Below, piece by piece: positions 21,326 through 34,910 of a stretch of DNA of 64,000 nt. This stretch comes from Aegilops tauschii subsp. strangulata (Eukaryota; Streptophyta; Magnoliopsida; Poales; Poaceae). Both the position numbers and the translations under genes were made by a program. Below the pieces are notes generated by a model. The model saw nothing but the letters and a program-made list of their open reading frames with translations, was not told the DNA's origin and made no database searches. The DNA lies in assembly GCF_002575655.3 (NCBI RefSeq), contig NC_053037.3, positions 568,394,880-568,458,879 on the forward strand. The letters run 5' to 3'. Position 1 is the first letter of the stretch, and each line of letters begins with the position of its first letter.

Positions 21326-23040
21326 TGTTGGGAATCGTAGCATAATTTTAAAAAAATTCCTACGTTCACCAAGATGCATCTATGGAGTCTACTAGCAACG
21401 AGGGGAAGGGAGTGCATCTACATACCCTTGTAGATCGCGAGCGGAAGCGTTCCGATGAACGTGGATGACGGAGTCGTACTCGCCGTGATCCAAATCACCG
21501 ATGACCGAGTGCCGAACGGACGGCACCTCCGCGTTCAACACACGTACGGTGCAGCGACGTCTCCTCCTTCTTGATCCAGCAAGGGGGAAGGAGAGGTTGA
21601 TGGAGATCCAGCAGCACGACGGTGTGGTGGTGGATGTAGCGGGTCTCGTGCAGGGCTTCGCCGAGCTTCTACGAGAGAGAGAGGTGTTGCAGGGGAGGAG
21701 GGAGGTGCCCAAGGCTGTTGTGTTGCTGCCCTCCCTCCCCCCCTTTATATAGGCCCCCTGGGGGGGCGCCGGCCCTGGAGATCAGATCCAAGGGGGGGCG
21801 GCGGCCAAGTGGGGGGGAAGGGGTGCCTTGCCCCCCAAGGCAAGGGGGAACTCCCCCCCTAGGGTTCCCAACCCTAGGCGCATGGGGGGAGGCCCAAGGG
21901 GGGCGCCCCAGCACACTAGGGGCTGTTCCCTTCCACTTTCAGCCCACGGGGCCCTCCGGGACAGGTGGCCCCACCCGGTGGACCCCCGGGACCCTTCCGG
22001 TGGTCCCGGTACAATACCGATAACCCCCGAAACTTTCCCGGTGGCCGAAACTGGACTTCCTATATATAATTCTTCACCTCCGAACCATTCCGGAACCTCT
22101 CGTGACGTCCGGGATCTCATCCGGGACTCCGAACAACTTTCAGGTTTCCGCATACATATATCTCTACAACCCTAGCGTCACCGGACCTTAAGTGTGTAGA
22201 CCCTACGGGTTCGGGAGGCATGCAGACATGACCGAGACGCCTCTCCGGTCAATAACCAACAGCGGGATCTGGATACCCATGTTGGCTCCCACATGTTCCA
22301 CGATGATCTCATCGGATGAACCACGGTGTCGAGGATTCAATCAATCCGTATGCAATTCCCTTTGTCAATCGGTATGTTACTTGCCCGAGATTCGATCGTC
22401 GGTATCCCAATACCTTGTTCAATCTCGTTACCGGCAAGTCTCTTTACTTGTACCGCAATGCATGATCCCGTGACTAATGCCTTAGTCACATTGAGCTCAT
22501 TATGATGATGCATTACCGAGTGGGCCCAGAGATACCTCTCCGTCACACGGAGCGACAAATCCCAGTCTCGATCCATGCCAACCCAACAGACACTTTCGGA
22601 GATACCCGTAGTGCACCTTTATAGTCACCCAGTTACGTTGTGACGTTTGGCACACCCAAAGCACTCCTACGGTATCCGGGAGTTGCACGATCTCATGGTC
22701 TAAGGAAAAGATACTTGACATTGGAAAAGCTCTAGCAAACGAAACTACACGATCTTTTATGCTATGCTTAGGATTGGGTCTTGTCCATCACATCATTCTC
22801 CTAATGATGTGATCCCGTTATCAATGACATCCAATGTCCATAGTCAGGAAACCGTGACTATCTGTTGATCAACGAGCTAGTCAACTAGAGGCTTACTAGG
22901 GACAGGTTGTGGTCTATGTATTCACACATGTATCACGATTTCCGGACAATACAATTATAGCATGAATAATAGACAATTACCATGAACAAAGAAATATAAT
23001 AATAACCATTTATTATTGCCTCTAGGGCATATTTCCAACA
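21326..23040 (-). repeat. 3' LTR of Angela-type copy 1
   Basis: 1715 bp. It is preceded on the minus strand by the polypurine-like GTGCAAGTGGGAGAC at 23041-23055. Confidence 0.9.
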
Positions 23041-23072
23041 GTCTCCCACTTGCACTAGAGTCAATAATCTAG

Positions 23073-24851
23073 TTACATTGTGATGAATCGAAAACCCATT
23101 GCGTCCTGGTGTTGATCATGTTTTGCCCTAGGGAGAGGTTTAGTCAACGGATCTGCTACATTCAGGTCCGTGTGTACTTTACAAATATCTATGTCTCCAT
23201 TTTGAAAACTTTCACGAATGGAGTTGAAGCGACGCTTGATATGCCTGGTCTTCCTGTGAAACCTGGGCTCCTTTGCAAGGGCAATAGCTCCAGTGTTGTC
23301 ACAGAAGAGAGTCATCGGGCCCGACGCATTGGGAATCACCCCTAGGTCGGTAATGAACTCCTTTATCCAGACTGCTTCCTGTGCTGCCTCCAAGGCTGCC
23401 ATGTACTCCGCTTCACATGTAGATCCCGCCACGACGCTTTGCTTGCAACTGCACCAGCTTACTGCTCCTCTATTCAATATATACACGTATCCGGTCTGTG
23501 ACTTCGAGTCATCCAGATCTGTGTCGAAGCTAGCGTCGACGTAACCCTTTACGACGAGCTCTTCGTCACCTCCATAAACGAGAAACATATCCTTAGTCCT
23601 CTTCAGGTACTTCAGGATATTCTTGACCGATGTCCAGTGTTCCTTGCCGGGATTACTTTGGTACCTTCCTACCAAACTTACGGCAAGGTTTACATCAGGT
23701 CTGGTACACAGCATGGCATACATAATAGACCCTATGGCCGAGGCATAGGGGATGACACTCATCTCTTCTATATCTTGTGCCGTGGTCGGGCATTGAGCCG
23801 TGCTCAATTGCACACCTTGCAATACAGGCAAGAACCCCTTCTTGGACTGATCCATATTGAACCTCTTCAATATCTTGTCAAGGTATGTACTCTGTGAAAG
23901 ACCAATGAGGCGTCTTAATCTATCCCTATAGATCTTGATGCCTAATATATAAGCAGCTTCTCCAAGGTCCTTCATTGAAAAACACTTATTCAAATAGGCC
24001 TTTATACTTTCCAAGAATTCTATATCATTTCCCATCAATAGTATGTCATCCACATATAATATGAGAAATGCTACAGAGCTCCCACTCACTTTCTTGTAAA
24101 CACAGGCTTCTCCATAAGTCTGTGTAAACCCAAACGCTTTGATCATCTCATCAAAGCGAATGTTCCAACTCCGAGATGCTTGCACCAGCCCATAGATTGA
24201 GCGCTGGAGCTTGCATACTTTGTTAGCATTCTTAGGATCGACAAAACCTTCCGGCTGCATCATATACAACTCTTCCTTAAGGAAGCCGTTAAGGAATGCC
24301 GATTTGACGTCCATCTGCCATATCTCATAATCATAGTATGCGGCAATTGCTAACATGATTCGGACGGACTTCAGCTTCGCTACGGGTGAGAAAGTCTCAT
24401 CGTAGTCAACCCCTTGAACTTGTCGATAACCCTTAGCGACAAGTCAAGATTTGTAGATGGTCACATTACCATCTGCGTCCGTCTTCTTCTTAAAGATCCA
24501 TTTGTTTTCTATGGCTCGCCGCTCATCGGGCAAGTCAGTCAAAGTCCATACTTTGTTCTCATACATGGATTCTATCTCGGATTTCATGGCTTCTAGCCAT
24601 TTGTCGGAATCCGGGCCCGCCATCGCTTCTTCATAGTTCGAAGGTTCACCGTTGTCTAACAACATGATTTCCAGGACAGGGTTGCCGTACCACTCTGGTG
24701 CGGAACGTGTCCTTGTGGACCTACGAAGTTCAGTAACTTGGTCTGAAGTTTCATGATCATCATCATTAACTTCCTCCCCAGTCGGTGTAGGCACCACAGG
24801 AACATTTTCCCGCGCTGCGCTACTTTCCGGTTCGGAAGGGGTGACTATCAC
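23073..24851 (-). pseudogene. Copia reverse transcriptase / RNase H, copy 1
   Basis: Begins with the linker after integrase (TRTRSAPEWYGNP, WLEAMKSEI, ENKWIFKKKTDADG). A TGA at 24444-24446 follows (family usually Arg, so CGA to TGA), and the frame continues through RT. Motifs are WQMDVKSAFLNG, CKLQRSIYGL, catalytic YVDDILL, and RNase H with DASFDTDLDD, STCEAEYMA and CDNTGAIALA, ending GFRFITM. One nonsense codon is the only lesion seen in about 590 codons. Confidence 0.9.
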
Positions 24852-25790
24852 CTCATCATAAATTCCACTTTCCTCCCACTCAATTCTTTCGAGAGAAACT
24901 CCTTCTCTAGAAAGGACCCGTTCTTGGCAACGAAGATCTTGCCTTCGGATCTGAGGTAGAAGGTATACCCAATAGTTTCCTTAGGGTATCCTATGAAGAC
25001 GCATTTTTTCCGATTTGGGTTCGAGCTTTTCAGGTTGAAGTTTCTTGACATAAGCATCGCATCCCCAAACTTTTAGAAACGACAGCTTAGGTTTCTTCCC
25101 AAACCATAATTCATACGGTGTCGTCTCAACGGATTTAGACGGTGCCCTATTTAAAGTGAATGCGGCAATCTCTAAAGCATAACCCCAAAATGAGAGCGGT
25201 AAATCGGTAAGAGACATCATAGATCGCACCATATCCAATAGAGTGCGATTACGACGTTCGGACACACCATTTCTTTGAGGTGTTCCAGGCGGCGTGAGTT
25301 GTGAAACTATTCCACATTTCCTTAAGTGTGTACCAAATTCGTGACTTAAATATTCTCCACCACGATCTGATCGTAAGAATTTTATTTTTCTTTCACGTTG
25401 ATTCTCGACTTCACTCGGAAATTCCTTGAACTTTTCAAAGGTTTCAGACTTGTGTTTCATTAGGTAGACATACCCATATCTACTTAAATCATCAGTGAGA
25501 GTGAGAACATAACGATATCCTCCGCGAGCCTCAACACTCATTGGACCACACACATCGGTATGTATGATTTCCAATAAGTTGGTTGCTCGCTCCATTGTTC
25601 CGGAGAACGGAGTCTTGGTCATCTTACCCATGAGGCATGGTTCGCACGTGTCAAATGATTCGTAATCAAGAGACTCCAAAAGTCCATCTGCATGGAGCTT
25701 CTTCATGCGCTTGACACCAATGTGACCAAGGCGGCAGTGCCACAAGTATGTGGGACTATCGTTATCAACTTTACATCTTTTGGTATTCAC
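24849..25790 (-). pseudogene. Copia integrase, copy 1
   Basis: GAG-pre-integrase HHCC finger (WHCRLGHIGVKRM ... CEPC), then the DDE core: HTDVCGP, LRSDRGGEY and GVSERRNR. Next is the SRS-like region WGCDAYVKKLQPEKL. A frameshift near 25010 moves to the frame with CVFIGYPKETIGYTFY, and another near 24850 leads to the RT frame. It catalysed insertion in the intact family; this copy cannot make a full protein. Confidence 0.9.
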
Positions 25791-25899
25791 ACTATGAACA
25801 TGTGTAACATCACGTTCGAGATTTCATCAAAAATAAACCATTGACCAGCGGGGCATGACCATAAAACATATCTCTCAAATAAATAGAACAACCATTATT

Positions 25900-27057
25900 C
25901 TAAGATTTAAATGAGTAGCCATCTCGAATTAAACGAGATCCAGATACAATGTTCATGCTCAAAGCTAGCACTAAATAACAATTATTGAGGTTTAAAACTA
26001 ATCCCGTGGGTAGATGCAGAGGTAGCGTGCCAACGGCGATCACATCGACCTTGGAACCATTCCCGACGCGCATCGTCACCTCGTCCTTTGCCAGTCTCCG
26101 TTTATTCCGTAGTTCCTGCTTTGAGTTACAAATATGAGCAACCGCACCGGTATCAAATACCCAGGAGCTACTACGAGTACTAGTAAGGTACACATCAATT
26201 ACTTGTATATCACATATACCTTGGGTGTTGCCGGCCTTCTTCTTGTCCGCTAAGTATTTGGGGCAGTTCCGCTTCCAGTGACCACTTCCCTTGCAATAAA
26301 AGCACTCAGTCTCGGGCTTGGGTCCATTCTTTGACTTCTTCCCGGTAACTGGCTTACCGGGCGCGGCAACTCCCTTGCCGTCCTTCTTGAAGTTCTTCTT
26401 ACCCTTGCCGTTCTTGAACTTAGTGGTTTTATTCACCATCAACACTTGATGTTCTTTTCTGATCTCTACCTCAGCTGATTTCAGCATTGAATATACCTCG
26501 AGAATGGTCTTTTCCATCCCCTGCATATTGTAGTTCATCACAAAGCTCTTGTAGCTTGGTGGAAGCGACTGGAGGATTATGTCAATGACCGCGTCATCCG
26601 GGAGATTAACTCCCAGCTGAGACAAGCGGTTGTGCAACCCAGACATTCTGAGTATGTGCTCACTAACAGAACTGTTCTCCTCCATTTTACAGCTGAAGAA
26701 CTTGTCGGAGACATCATATCTCTCGACTCGGGCATGAGCTTGAAAAACCAGTTTCAGCTCCTCGAACATCTCATATGCTCCATGTTTCTCAAAACGCTTT
26801 TGGAGACCCGGTTCTAAGCTGTAAAGCATGCCGCACTGAACGAGGGAGTAATCATCAGCACGCTGCTGCCAAGCGTTCATAACGTCTTGGTTCTTAGGGA
26901 TTGGTGCTTCACCTAGCGGTGCTTCTAAGACATAATCTTTCTTGGCTGCTATGAGGATGATCCTCAGGTTCCGGACACAGTCCGTATAGTTGCTGCCATC
27001 ATCTTTCAGCTTGGTTTTCTCTAGGAACGCGTTGAAATTGAGGACAACGTGGGCCAT
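25900..27057 (-). pseudogene. Copia gag and protease, copy 1
   Basis: Starts at ATG 27057 (MAHVVLNFNAFLEKT). Gag capsid is of UBN2 type (GMLYSLEPGLQKRFEKHGAYE, SLPPSYKSFVMNY), followed by a Lys-rich stretch and zinc knuckle CFYCKGSGHWKRNC. The protease active site is WVFDTGAVAHIC (DTGA, where related copies have DTGS). The frame stops at 25900 after DGYSFKS; a frameshift near 25830 separates it from integrase at 25790. In intact relatives gag to RNase H is one polyprotein. Confidence 0.9.
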
Positions 27058-27297
27058 TTGATCTACAATACATAGTGTAAAGATTTAGACTAAGTTCATG
27101 ATAATTAAGTTCATATAATCAAATTATTTAATGAACTCCCACTCAGATTGACATCCCTCTAGTCATCTAAGTGAAACATGATCCGAATTTGACTAGGCCG
27201 TGTCCGATCATCACGTGAGACGGACTAGTCAAGATCGGTGAACATCTCCATGTTGATCGTATCTTCTATACGACTCATGCTCGACCTTTCGGTCCTC

Positions 27298-27400
27298 CGT
27301 GTTCCGAGGCCATGTTTGTACATGCTAGGCTCGTCAAGTGAACCTAAGTGTATTGCGTGTGTTCCGAGGCCATGTCTGTACATGCTAGGCTCGTCAACAC
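27298..27400 (-). repeat. 60-bp tandem duplication in Copia leader
   Basis: 'gttccgaggccatgt' and the following 'acatgctaggctcgtcaa' occur at 27301 and again exactly 60 bp later at 27361. The second Angela-type element has the same duplication at 48225-48322. Confidence 0.7.
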
Positions 27401-28354
27401 CCGTTGTATTCGAACGTTAGAATCTATCACACCCGATCATCGCGTGGTGCTTCGAAACAACGAACCTTCGCAACGGTGCACAGTTAGGGTGAACACTTTC
27501 TTGAAATTATTATAAGGGATCATCCTACTTGCTACCGTCGTTCTAAGCAAATAAGATGCAAAAACATGATAAACATCACATGCAATCAAATAGTGACATG
27601 ATATGGCCAATATCATCATGCTCCTTTGATCTCCATCTTCGGGGCACCATGATCATCTTTGTCACCGGCATGACACCATGATCTCCATCATTGTGTCTTC
27701 ATGAAGTCGTCACGCCAACGATTACTTCTACTTGTATGGCTAACGCGTTTAGCAACAAAGTAAAGTAATTTACATGGCGTTATTCAATGACACGCAGGTC
27801 ATACAAAATAATAAAGACAACTCCTATGGCTCCTGCCGGTTGTCATACTCATCGACATGCAAGTCGTGATTCCTATTACAAGAATATGATCAATCTCATA
27901 CATCACATATATCATTCATCACATCTTCTGGCCATATCATATCACATATATCACTTGCTGCAAAAACAAGTTAGACGTCCTCTAATTGTTGTTGCAAGTT
28001 TTTACGTGGTTTGTAGGTTTCTAGCAAGAACGTTTCTTACCTACGTATGACCACAACGTGATTTGCCAATTTCTATTTACCCTTCATAAGGACCCTTTTC
28101 ATCGAATCCGTTCCGACTAAAGGAGGAGAGTCAGACACCCGCTAGCCACGTTATGCAACTTGTGCATGTCAGTCGGTGGAACCAGTCTCACGTAAGTGTA
28201 CGTGTAAGGTCGGTCCGGGCCGCTTCATCCTACAATGCCGCCGAAACAAGAAACGACTAGTAGCGGCAAGAAGAATTGGCAAACTCAACGCCCACAACTG
28301 CTTTGTGTTCTACTCGTGCATAGTAACTACGCATAGCCTGGCTCATGATGCCAC

Positions 28355-30071
28355 TGTTGGGAATCGTAGCATAATTTTAAAAAATTTCCTACGTTCACCA
28401 AGATGCATCTATGGAGTCTACTAGCAACGAGGGGAAGGGAGTGCATCTACATACCCTTGTAGATCGCGAGCGGAAGCGTTCCAATGAACGTGGATGACGG
28501 AGTCGTACTCGTCGTGATCCAAATCACCGATGACCGAGTGCCGAACGGACGGCACCTCCGCGTTCAACACACGTACGGTGCAGCGACGTCTCCTCCTTCT
28601 TGATCCAGCAAGGGGGAAGGAGAGGTTGATGGAGATCCAGCAGCACGACGGTGTGGTGGTGGATGTAGCGGGTCTCGTGCAGGGCTTCGCCGAGCTTCTA
28701 CGAGAGAGAGAGGTGTTGCAGGGGAGGAGGGAGGCGCCCAAGGCTGTTGTGTTGCTGCCCTCCCTCCCCCCCCTTTATATAGGCCCCCTGGGGGGGTGCC
28801 GGCCCTGGAGATCAGATCCAAGGGGGGGCGGCGGCCAAGTGGGGGGGAAGGGGTGCCTTGCCCCCCAAGGCAAGGGGGAACTCCCCCCCTAGGGTTCCCA
28901 ACCCTAGGCGCATGGGGGGAGGCCCAAGGGGGGCGCCCCAGCCCACTAGGGGCTGGTTCCCTTCCACTTTCAGCCCACGGGGCCCTCCGGGACAGGTGGC
29001 CCCACCCGGTGGACCCCCGGGACCCTTCCGGTGGTCCCGGTACAATACCGATAACCCCCGAAACTTTCCCGGTGGCCGAAACTGGACTTCCTATATATAA
29101 TTCTTCACCTCCGGACCATTCTGGAACCTCTCGTGACGTCCGGGATCTCATCTGGGACTCCGAACAACTTTCGGGTTTCCGCATACATATATCTCTACAA
29201 CCCTAGCGTCACCGGACCTTAAGTGTGTAGACCCTACGGGTTCGGGAGGCATGCAGACATGACCGAGATGCCTCTCCGGTCAATAACCAACAGCGGGATC
29301 TGGATACCCATGTTGGCTCCCACATGTTCCACGATGATCTCATCGGATGAACCACGGTGTCGAGGATTCAATCAATCCGTATGCAATTCCCTTTGTCAAT
29401 CGGTATGTTACTTGCCCGAGATTCGATCGTCGGTATCCCAATACCTTGTTCAATCTCGTTACCGGCAAGTCTCTTTACTCGTACCGCAATGCATGATCCC
29501 GTGACTAACGCCTTAGTCACATTGAGCTCATTATGATGATGCATTACCGAGTGGGCCCAGAGATACCTCTCCGTCACACGGAGCGACAAATCCCAGTCTC
29601 GATCCGTGCCAACCCAACAGACACTTTCGGAGATACCCGTAGTGCACCTTTATAGTCACCCAGTTACGTTGTGACGTTTGGCACACCCAAAGCACTCCTA
29701 CAATATCCGGGAGTTGCACGATCTCATGGTCTAAGGAAAAGATACTTGACATTGGAAAAGCTCTAGCAAACGAAACTACACGATCTTTTATGCTATGCTT
29801 AGGATTGGGTCTTGTCCATCACATCATTCTCCTAATGATGTGATCCCGTTATCAATGACATCCAATGTCCATAGTCAGGAAACCGTGACTATCTGTTGAT
29901 CAACGAGCTAGTCAACTAGAGGCTTACTAGGGACAGGTTGTGGTCTATGTATTCACACATGTATCACGATTTCCGGACAATACAATTATAGCATGAATAA
30001 TAGACAATTACCATGAACAAAGAAATATAATAATAACCATTTATTATTGCCTCTAGGGCATATTTCCAACA
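28355..30071 (-). repeat. 5' LTR of Angela-type copy 1
   Basis: 1717 bp. It is followed on the minus strand (28354 downward) by GTGGCATCATGAGCCA, resembling the initiator-Met primer site of Copia elements (TGGTATCAGAGC). Confidence 0.9.
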
Positions 30072-32645
30072 GATAGATGATTTGAAAGAAATCTTTGACA
30101 ATCTCCGGGTCTATAAGATGATGCTTAACCCGAGCAAGTGTGTCTTTGGTGTGCCAGTAGGCAAGCTATTGGGGTTTTTGGTCTCTGAAAGAGGCATTGA
30201 AGCTAACCCGGAGAAAATCAAGGCTATTACTTCTTTGGCTAAACCGGCATGCATCAATGATGTCCAGCGTCTGGCGGGTCGTATTGCAGCCTTAAGCCGG
30301 TTCATAAGCCGTTTGGGCGAAAAGTCTATTCCTCAGTATCAGATGATGAAGAAGACATATCACTTTGTCTGAGTGATGCTGCCAATCAGGCATTTGAGGC
30401 GTTGAAAAAGCAGTTGGCTGAACCGCCAATCCTTGCAGCTCCTATTGATAAGGAGCCCTTACTGTTATATGTGGCTGTTAATAGCAGAGCCGTCAGTGTG
30501 GCAATTGTTATGGAAAGGAAGGAACCGGACAAGGAATATCCGGTTTAGCGGCTGGTTTTACTATTATCAATGAGGTACTCATTGAATCTAAGCAGAGGTA
30601 CCCACATTGGCAGAAGCTGGTTTATGGGGTGTTCATGGCTAGTCGTAAATTGAAGCATTATTTCTTTGGTCATCCCATCACTGTGGTCAGTTCTGCTCCC
30701 TTAGGAGATATATTATTCAAAACAGAGAAGCCACATGCTGGGTAGCCAAGTAGGCCATTGAACTTGGACTCCATGGTTTAAAGTATATACCTCAGACAGC
30801 TATCAAGTCTCAAGCACTTGTGGATTTCATCAATGACTGGACAGAGTTGCAGATGCCTGAGGAGAAGCCGGATAGCACATATTGTACTATTCACTTTGAT
30901 GGACCTAGGCAGTTGGAAGGCTAGGGGCTGGAGTTATTTTGACTTTCCCATGAGGTGATAAATTTTGTTATGTCTAAAGGTTGATGTTCCCTTGTACTAA
31001 CAATGCAGCTGAATATGAGGCCTTGCTCCATGGTCTTCGGATGGCTAAAGAGATGAATTTAAGCCGGGTGAGGTGTTTTGGCGACACAGATTTGGTGGCT
31101 CGGCAAGTTTCAGGAACTTGGGATTCCAAAGATCCACTCATGGCGGCTTATCGCCGAGAGGTTGATGCTATTGCTGGTCATTTCAAAGGTTATCAAGTGG
31201 AACATGTTGATCGCAGGAAAAATGAGGCGGCTGATGCTTTAAGCCGACTAGCGTCCCAGCGTAAGCCGGTACCACCTAATGTTTTCCTTGATATTTTGCA
31301 TAATCCTTCAGTTAAATTGCCTACGGAGGAAGATCTTGCTGTTCCTGACCCGGAGGCACAGTTGGTGGCGGCTCTTCATGCTATTCCTGATTGGATAGTT
31401 CCATATTTGGCTTATATGACCCGGGGTGAGTTACCTGAAGATGAAACTTTGGCCAGGCAGATAACCCGGTGGTCTAAGTCAATGACTATTGTCAATGGGG
31501 AGTTGCACCGATGCAGTGTCACATGGAGCATTTCAACGTTGTGTTTCTCCTGAGGAGGACCGTGAGATTCTTCGAGAGATTCATGAAGGAGATTGTGGCC
31601 ATCATGTTGGCTCTAACTCTCTCGTGGCTAAGGCTTTTCGTCATGGGTTCTATTGGCTGAGGGCTCATGCTGATGCAGAGGATTTGGTCAGCAAATGTGA
31701 TGGTTGTCAGAAATTTTCAAGATGAGCTCACATGCCGACTCAAGAATTGAGGATGATCCCAATTACTTGGCCATTTGCAGTCTAGGGGCTGGATATGGTT
31801 TGACCTTTTAAAAGATCCAAGGACAAAAAGACTCACCTCTTGGTGGTGGTTGACAAGTTTACAAAGTGGGTTGAGGCAGAGCCGGCCGGTCAGCAAGTGT
31901 GACATGGCAACGGCGGTTCAATTCATCAAAAAGGTGATTTTCCATTTTGGTTACCCTCACAGCATCATCACTGATAATGGCACTAATCTGTCTAAAGGTG
32001 CTATGAAATAATTTTGTCAGCGTGAACATATTCGTCTTGATGTTTCATCTGTGGCCCACCCCCAGTCCAATGGTCAAGCTGAAAGAGCCAATCAATAAAT
32101 CTTGAGAGGCATAAAACCCCAGCTTATGGTCCCTTTGTAGAGGACGATGGGTTGTTGGGTGGAGGAGTTGCCCTCAGTGCTATGGAGTATCAATACTACC
32201 CTCAATAGATCTACGGGTTACATGCCTTTCTTCATGGTTTACGGAGCAGAGGCGGTTCTCCCTAGTGACATCCGTCACGACTCGCCCCGTGTGGCGGCTT
32301 ATGTTGAAGATGATAATGAAAAAGCACGCCAGGATGCTCTTGACCTCCTAGATGAGGAGCGTGACCTTGCATCGGCTCGCTCGGCGATTTACCAGCAAGA
32401 TCTGCGCCGTTATCATAGCCGCCGGGTTAAAACCCGGACCTTTCAAGAAGGTGACTTGGTGCTCCGGCTCATCCAGGATCAAAAAGACATGCACAAGTTA
32501 TCCCCACCTTGGGAAGGGCCCTTTGTGGTCAGCAAAAATCTGAACACCGGGTCATACTACCTCATTGATATTCGAGAGCACAAGGACTCACGCAAGTCTG
32601 AGGAGGAGACCGTCGGCCGTCGAACATTGCTCATCTTCGGCCTTA
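30072..32645 (+). pseudogene. Tat-like Gypsy pol, RT end to integrase
   Basis: Continues the RT split at 21325: MMLNPSKCVFGVPVGKLLGF, then the connection and first RNase H (HYFFGHPITVVS), with stops and shifts from 30370 on. An additional RNase H of the archaeal type typical of the Tat lineage follows, with HFDGPR, TNNAAEYEALLHGLRMA, CFGDTDLVARQV and VDRRKNEAADALSRLAS (best frame 30981-31553). Integrase has the HHCC finger (GHHVGSNS ... CDGCQKF) and core pieces GLDMV, ITDNGTNLS and NGQAERANQ, with several stops. The C-terminal part is open at 32147-32645 (YGAEAVLPSDIRHDS, FQEGDLVLR). No LTR is present, so this is an internal fragment. Confidence 0.85.
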
Positions 32646-33513
32646 TAACACCTGAGCCACCAGCTCTTGTGAGGTACATATTTAAAAGATCCAAGGACAA
32701 AAATCTAATACGTAGAGTAAAAAGGACATGACGGAGTAGATGATACTCTGATGTTTGTAGATAATGATCCTAGAGCTGCAATTATCTCAAATGGGTTTTG
32801 ACCTGTTTTGAGTTAGTATCAGGTATGTCTATTAACTAACACAAAAGTGAGTTGGTTCCCATTAATTTGGAAGACTCTGAGATTCAATCCTTTTTAGATA
32901 TATTAAAATGTGTGAAAGGAAAATTTCCAGTTAAGTACTTGGGGATTCCTTTACACTTTGATAAACTTAGGAGAGAGGACCTACAACCAATGATTGATGC
33001 CCTCCTGGCCAGAATGGCTGGGTGGAGAGGTAAATTGCTTTCAATTTTAGGAAGGGTTACACTCTAGTTAAGACTTGCTTAGCCAGCATTCCCATCTACA
33101 TGTAGTCTTTTTTTAAGTTCCCCAAATGGGCCATCTCCTTAATTAATTCCCAACTAGCTATCTGTCTTTGGAGTGATAGTGAAGGAGGCCAGACAATTCA
33201 TTTATCTAATTGGCAATCTGTGTGTATGAAGGTGTATGGTGGTGTGGGGATTCCTAACCTACAAAATTTAAATTTGTGTCTAATAGGATCTTGGGTCAAA
33301 AGATACATTTTTAGTGAGGGGTCCCTGTGGAGAAAAGTTATAGATGCCAAGTATAATACTAGAAAACAAAATGTGTTTTGTTGTCATGATCCACATCCAT
33401 CTCAGTTCTAGAAAGGTGTGATGTGGGCCCTGAAGGCTGCCAAGTTTGAATATAAGTGGTTAGTAGGGGATGGTAAGTCTATTTTATTCTAGGAAGACAT
33501 TCGGTTTGGTAAT

Positions 33514-34910
33514 TGATAACCCACAAGTATAGGGGATCGCAACAGTTTTCGAGGGTAGAGTATTCAACCCAAATTTATTGATTCGACACAAGGGGAGCCA
33601 AAGAATATTCGCAAGTATTAGCAGTTGAGTTGTCAATTCAACCACACCTGAAAGACTTAATATTTGCACCAAAGTATTTAGTAGCAAAGTAGTATGATAG
33701 TAACGGTAACAGTGGCAATAATAACTATAACAGTTTTGTAGTGATTGTAACAGCAGCATCAACAAAAGTTACTTAGCAAAGATCAATATGTGGAAAGCTC
33801 GTAGGAATTGGATCAATGATGATAATTGTGTCAGATGATATCCAACATGTAGCAGTTATAACCTAGAGCGATGCAGAACTAGCTCCAATTCATCAATGTA
33901 ATGTAGGCATGTATTCCGTATATAGTCACACGTGCTTATGGAAAAGAACATGCACGACATCTTTTATCCTACCCTCTCGTGGCAGCAGGGTCCTAATGGA
34001 AACTAAGGGATATTAGGGCCTCCTTTTAATAGAGAAACGGAACAAAGCATTAGCACTTAGTGAACACAAGAACTCTTCAAACTACAGTAATCACCGGAAA
34101 GAATCCCAATTATTGTCACCTTGGGGTATGCGGATCATAACACGTAATAGGTGCGTATAACTTGCAAGATTGGATCAAAAACATAAATATATTCATGGAA
34201 ACATAAAGGGTTCATATCTGAATTCATGGCACTCGGGCCCTAGTGACAAGCATTAAGCATAGCAAAGTCATAGCAACATCAATCTCAGAACATAGTGGAT
34301 ACTAGGCATCAAGCCCTAACAAAACTAACTCGATTACATGATAAACCTCATCCAACCCATCACCGTCCAGCAAGCCTACGAACGAATTGCTCACTCCCGG
34401 CGGTGAGCATCATGAAATTGATGATGGAGGAAGGTTGATGATGACGATGGCGACGGATTCCACTCTCCGGATCCCCGAACGGACTCTAGATCAGCCCTCC
34501 CGATGAAGATCGGGAGGTGGCAGCGGCTCTGTATCGTAAAACGCGATGAATGCTTCTCTCTGATTTTTTTTTGGTGAATAGGTACTTATGGAGTTGGAGT
34601 TAGGGTTTCCGGAGGTCCAGGGGCCCACAAGCTCGTATGACGCGCCCTGGGGGGGCGCCCCCTAAGCTTGTGGCTCCTGGGTGGCCCCCCTCTGGTATTT
34701 TCTTCCGCTAATACTTTTTAGATATTCCACAAAAATTCTCCGTAAATTTTCAGGTCAATCCAAGAACTTTGATTTCTACACAAAAACAACACCATGGCAA
34801 TTCTAGTGAATACAGCGTCAGTCCGGGTTAGTTTCATTCAAATCATGTAAATTAGAGTCCAAAACAAAAGCAAAAGTGTTTGGAAAAGTAGATACAATGG
34901 AGACGTATGA
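33514..34910 (-). mobile_element. Solo Gypsy LTR in the LINE
   Basis: 1397 bp, minus strand, ending TGATAACCC on the plus-strand left edge; the other end is ACGTATGA, where the family has ACGTATCA. It is flanked by the perfect duplication GTAAT (33509-33513 and 34911-34915). Removing the LTR and one GTAAT restores the LINE reading frame (FGNSPLDTQIW). A solo LTR arises by recombination between two LTRs. Confidence 0.9.

Larger units (their letters stand above)
21326..30071 (-). mobile_element. Complete Angela/BARE-type Copia element, copy 1
   Basis: 8746 bp with two LTRs (21326-23040 and 28355-30071), starting TGTTGG and ending CCAACA. It is flanked by the perfect 5-bp target duplication GATAG (21321-21325, 30072-30076). 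It lies in the reverse transcriptase of a Tat-like Gypsy element. By eye the LTRs differ at about 18 positions in 1.7 kb (about 99 percent identity), mostly C/T changes, which implies a recent insertion. The polyprotein has a few lesions only. Confidence 0.95.

Noticed and set aside
28564..29184. 206-codon open frame on the minus strand
   Set aside because: It lies wholly in the GC-rich part of a Copia LTR; similar open frames occur in the partner LTR without any domain.
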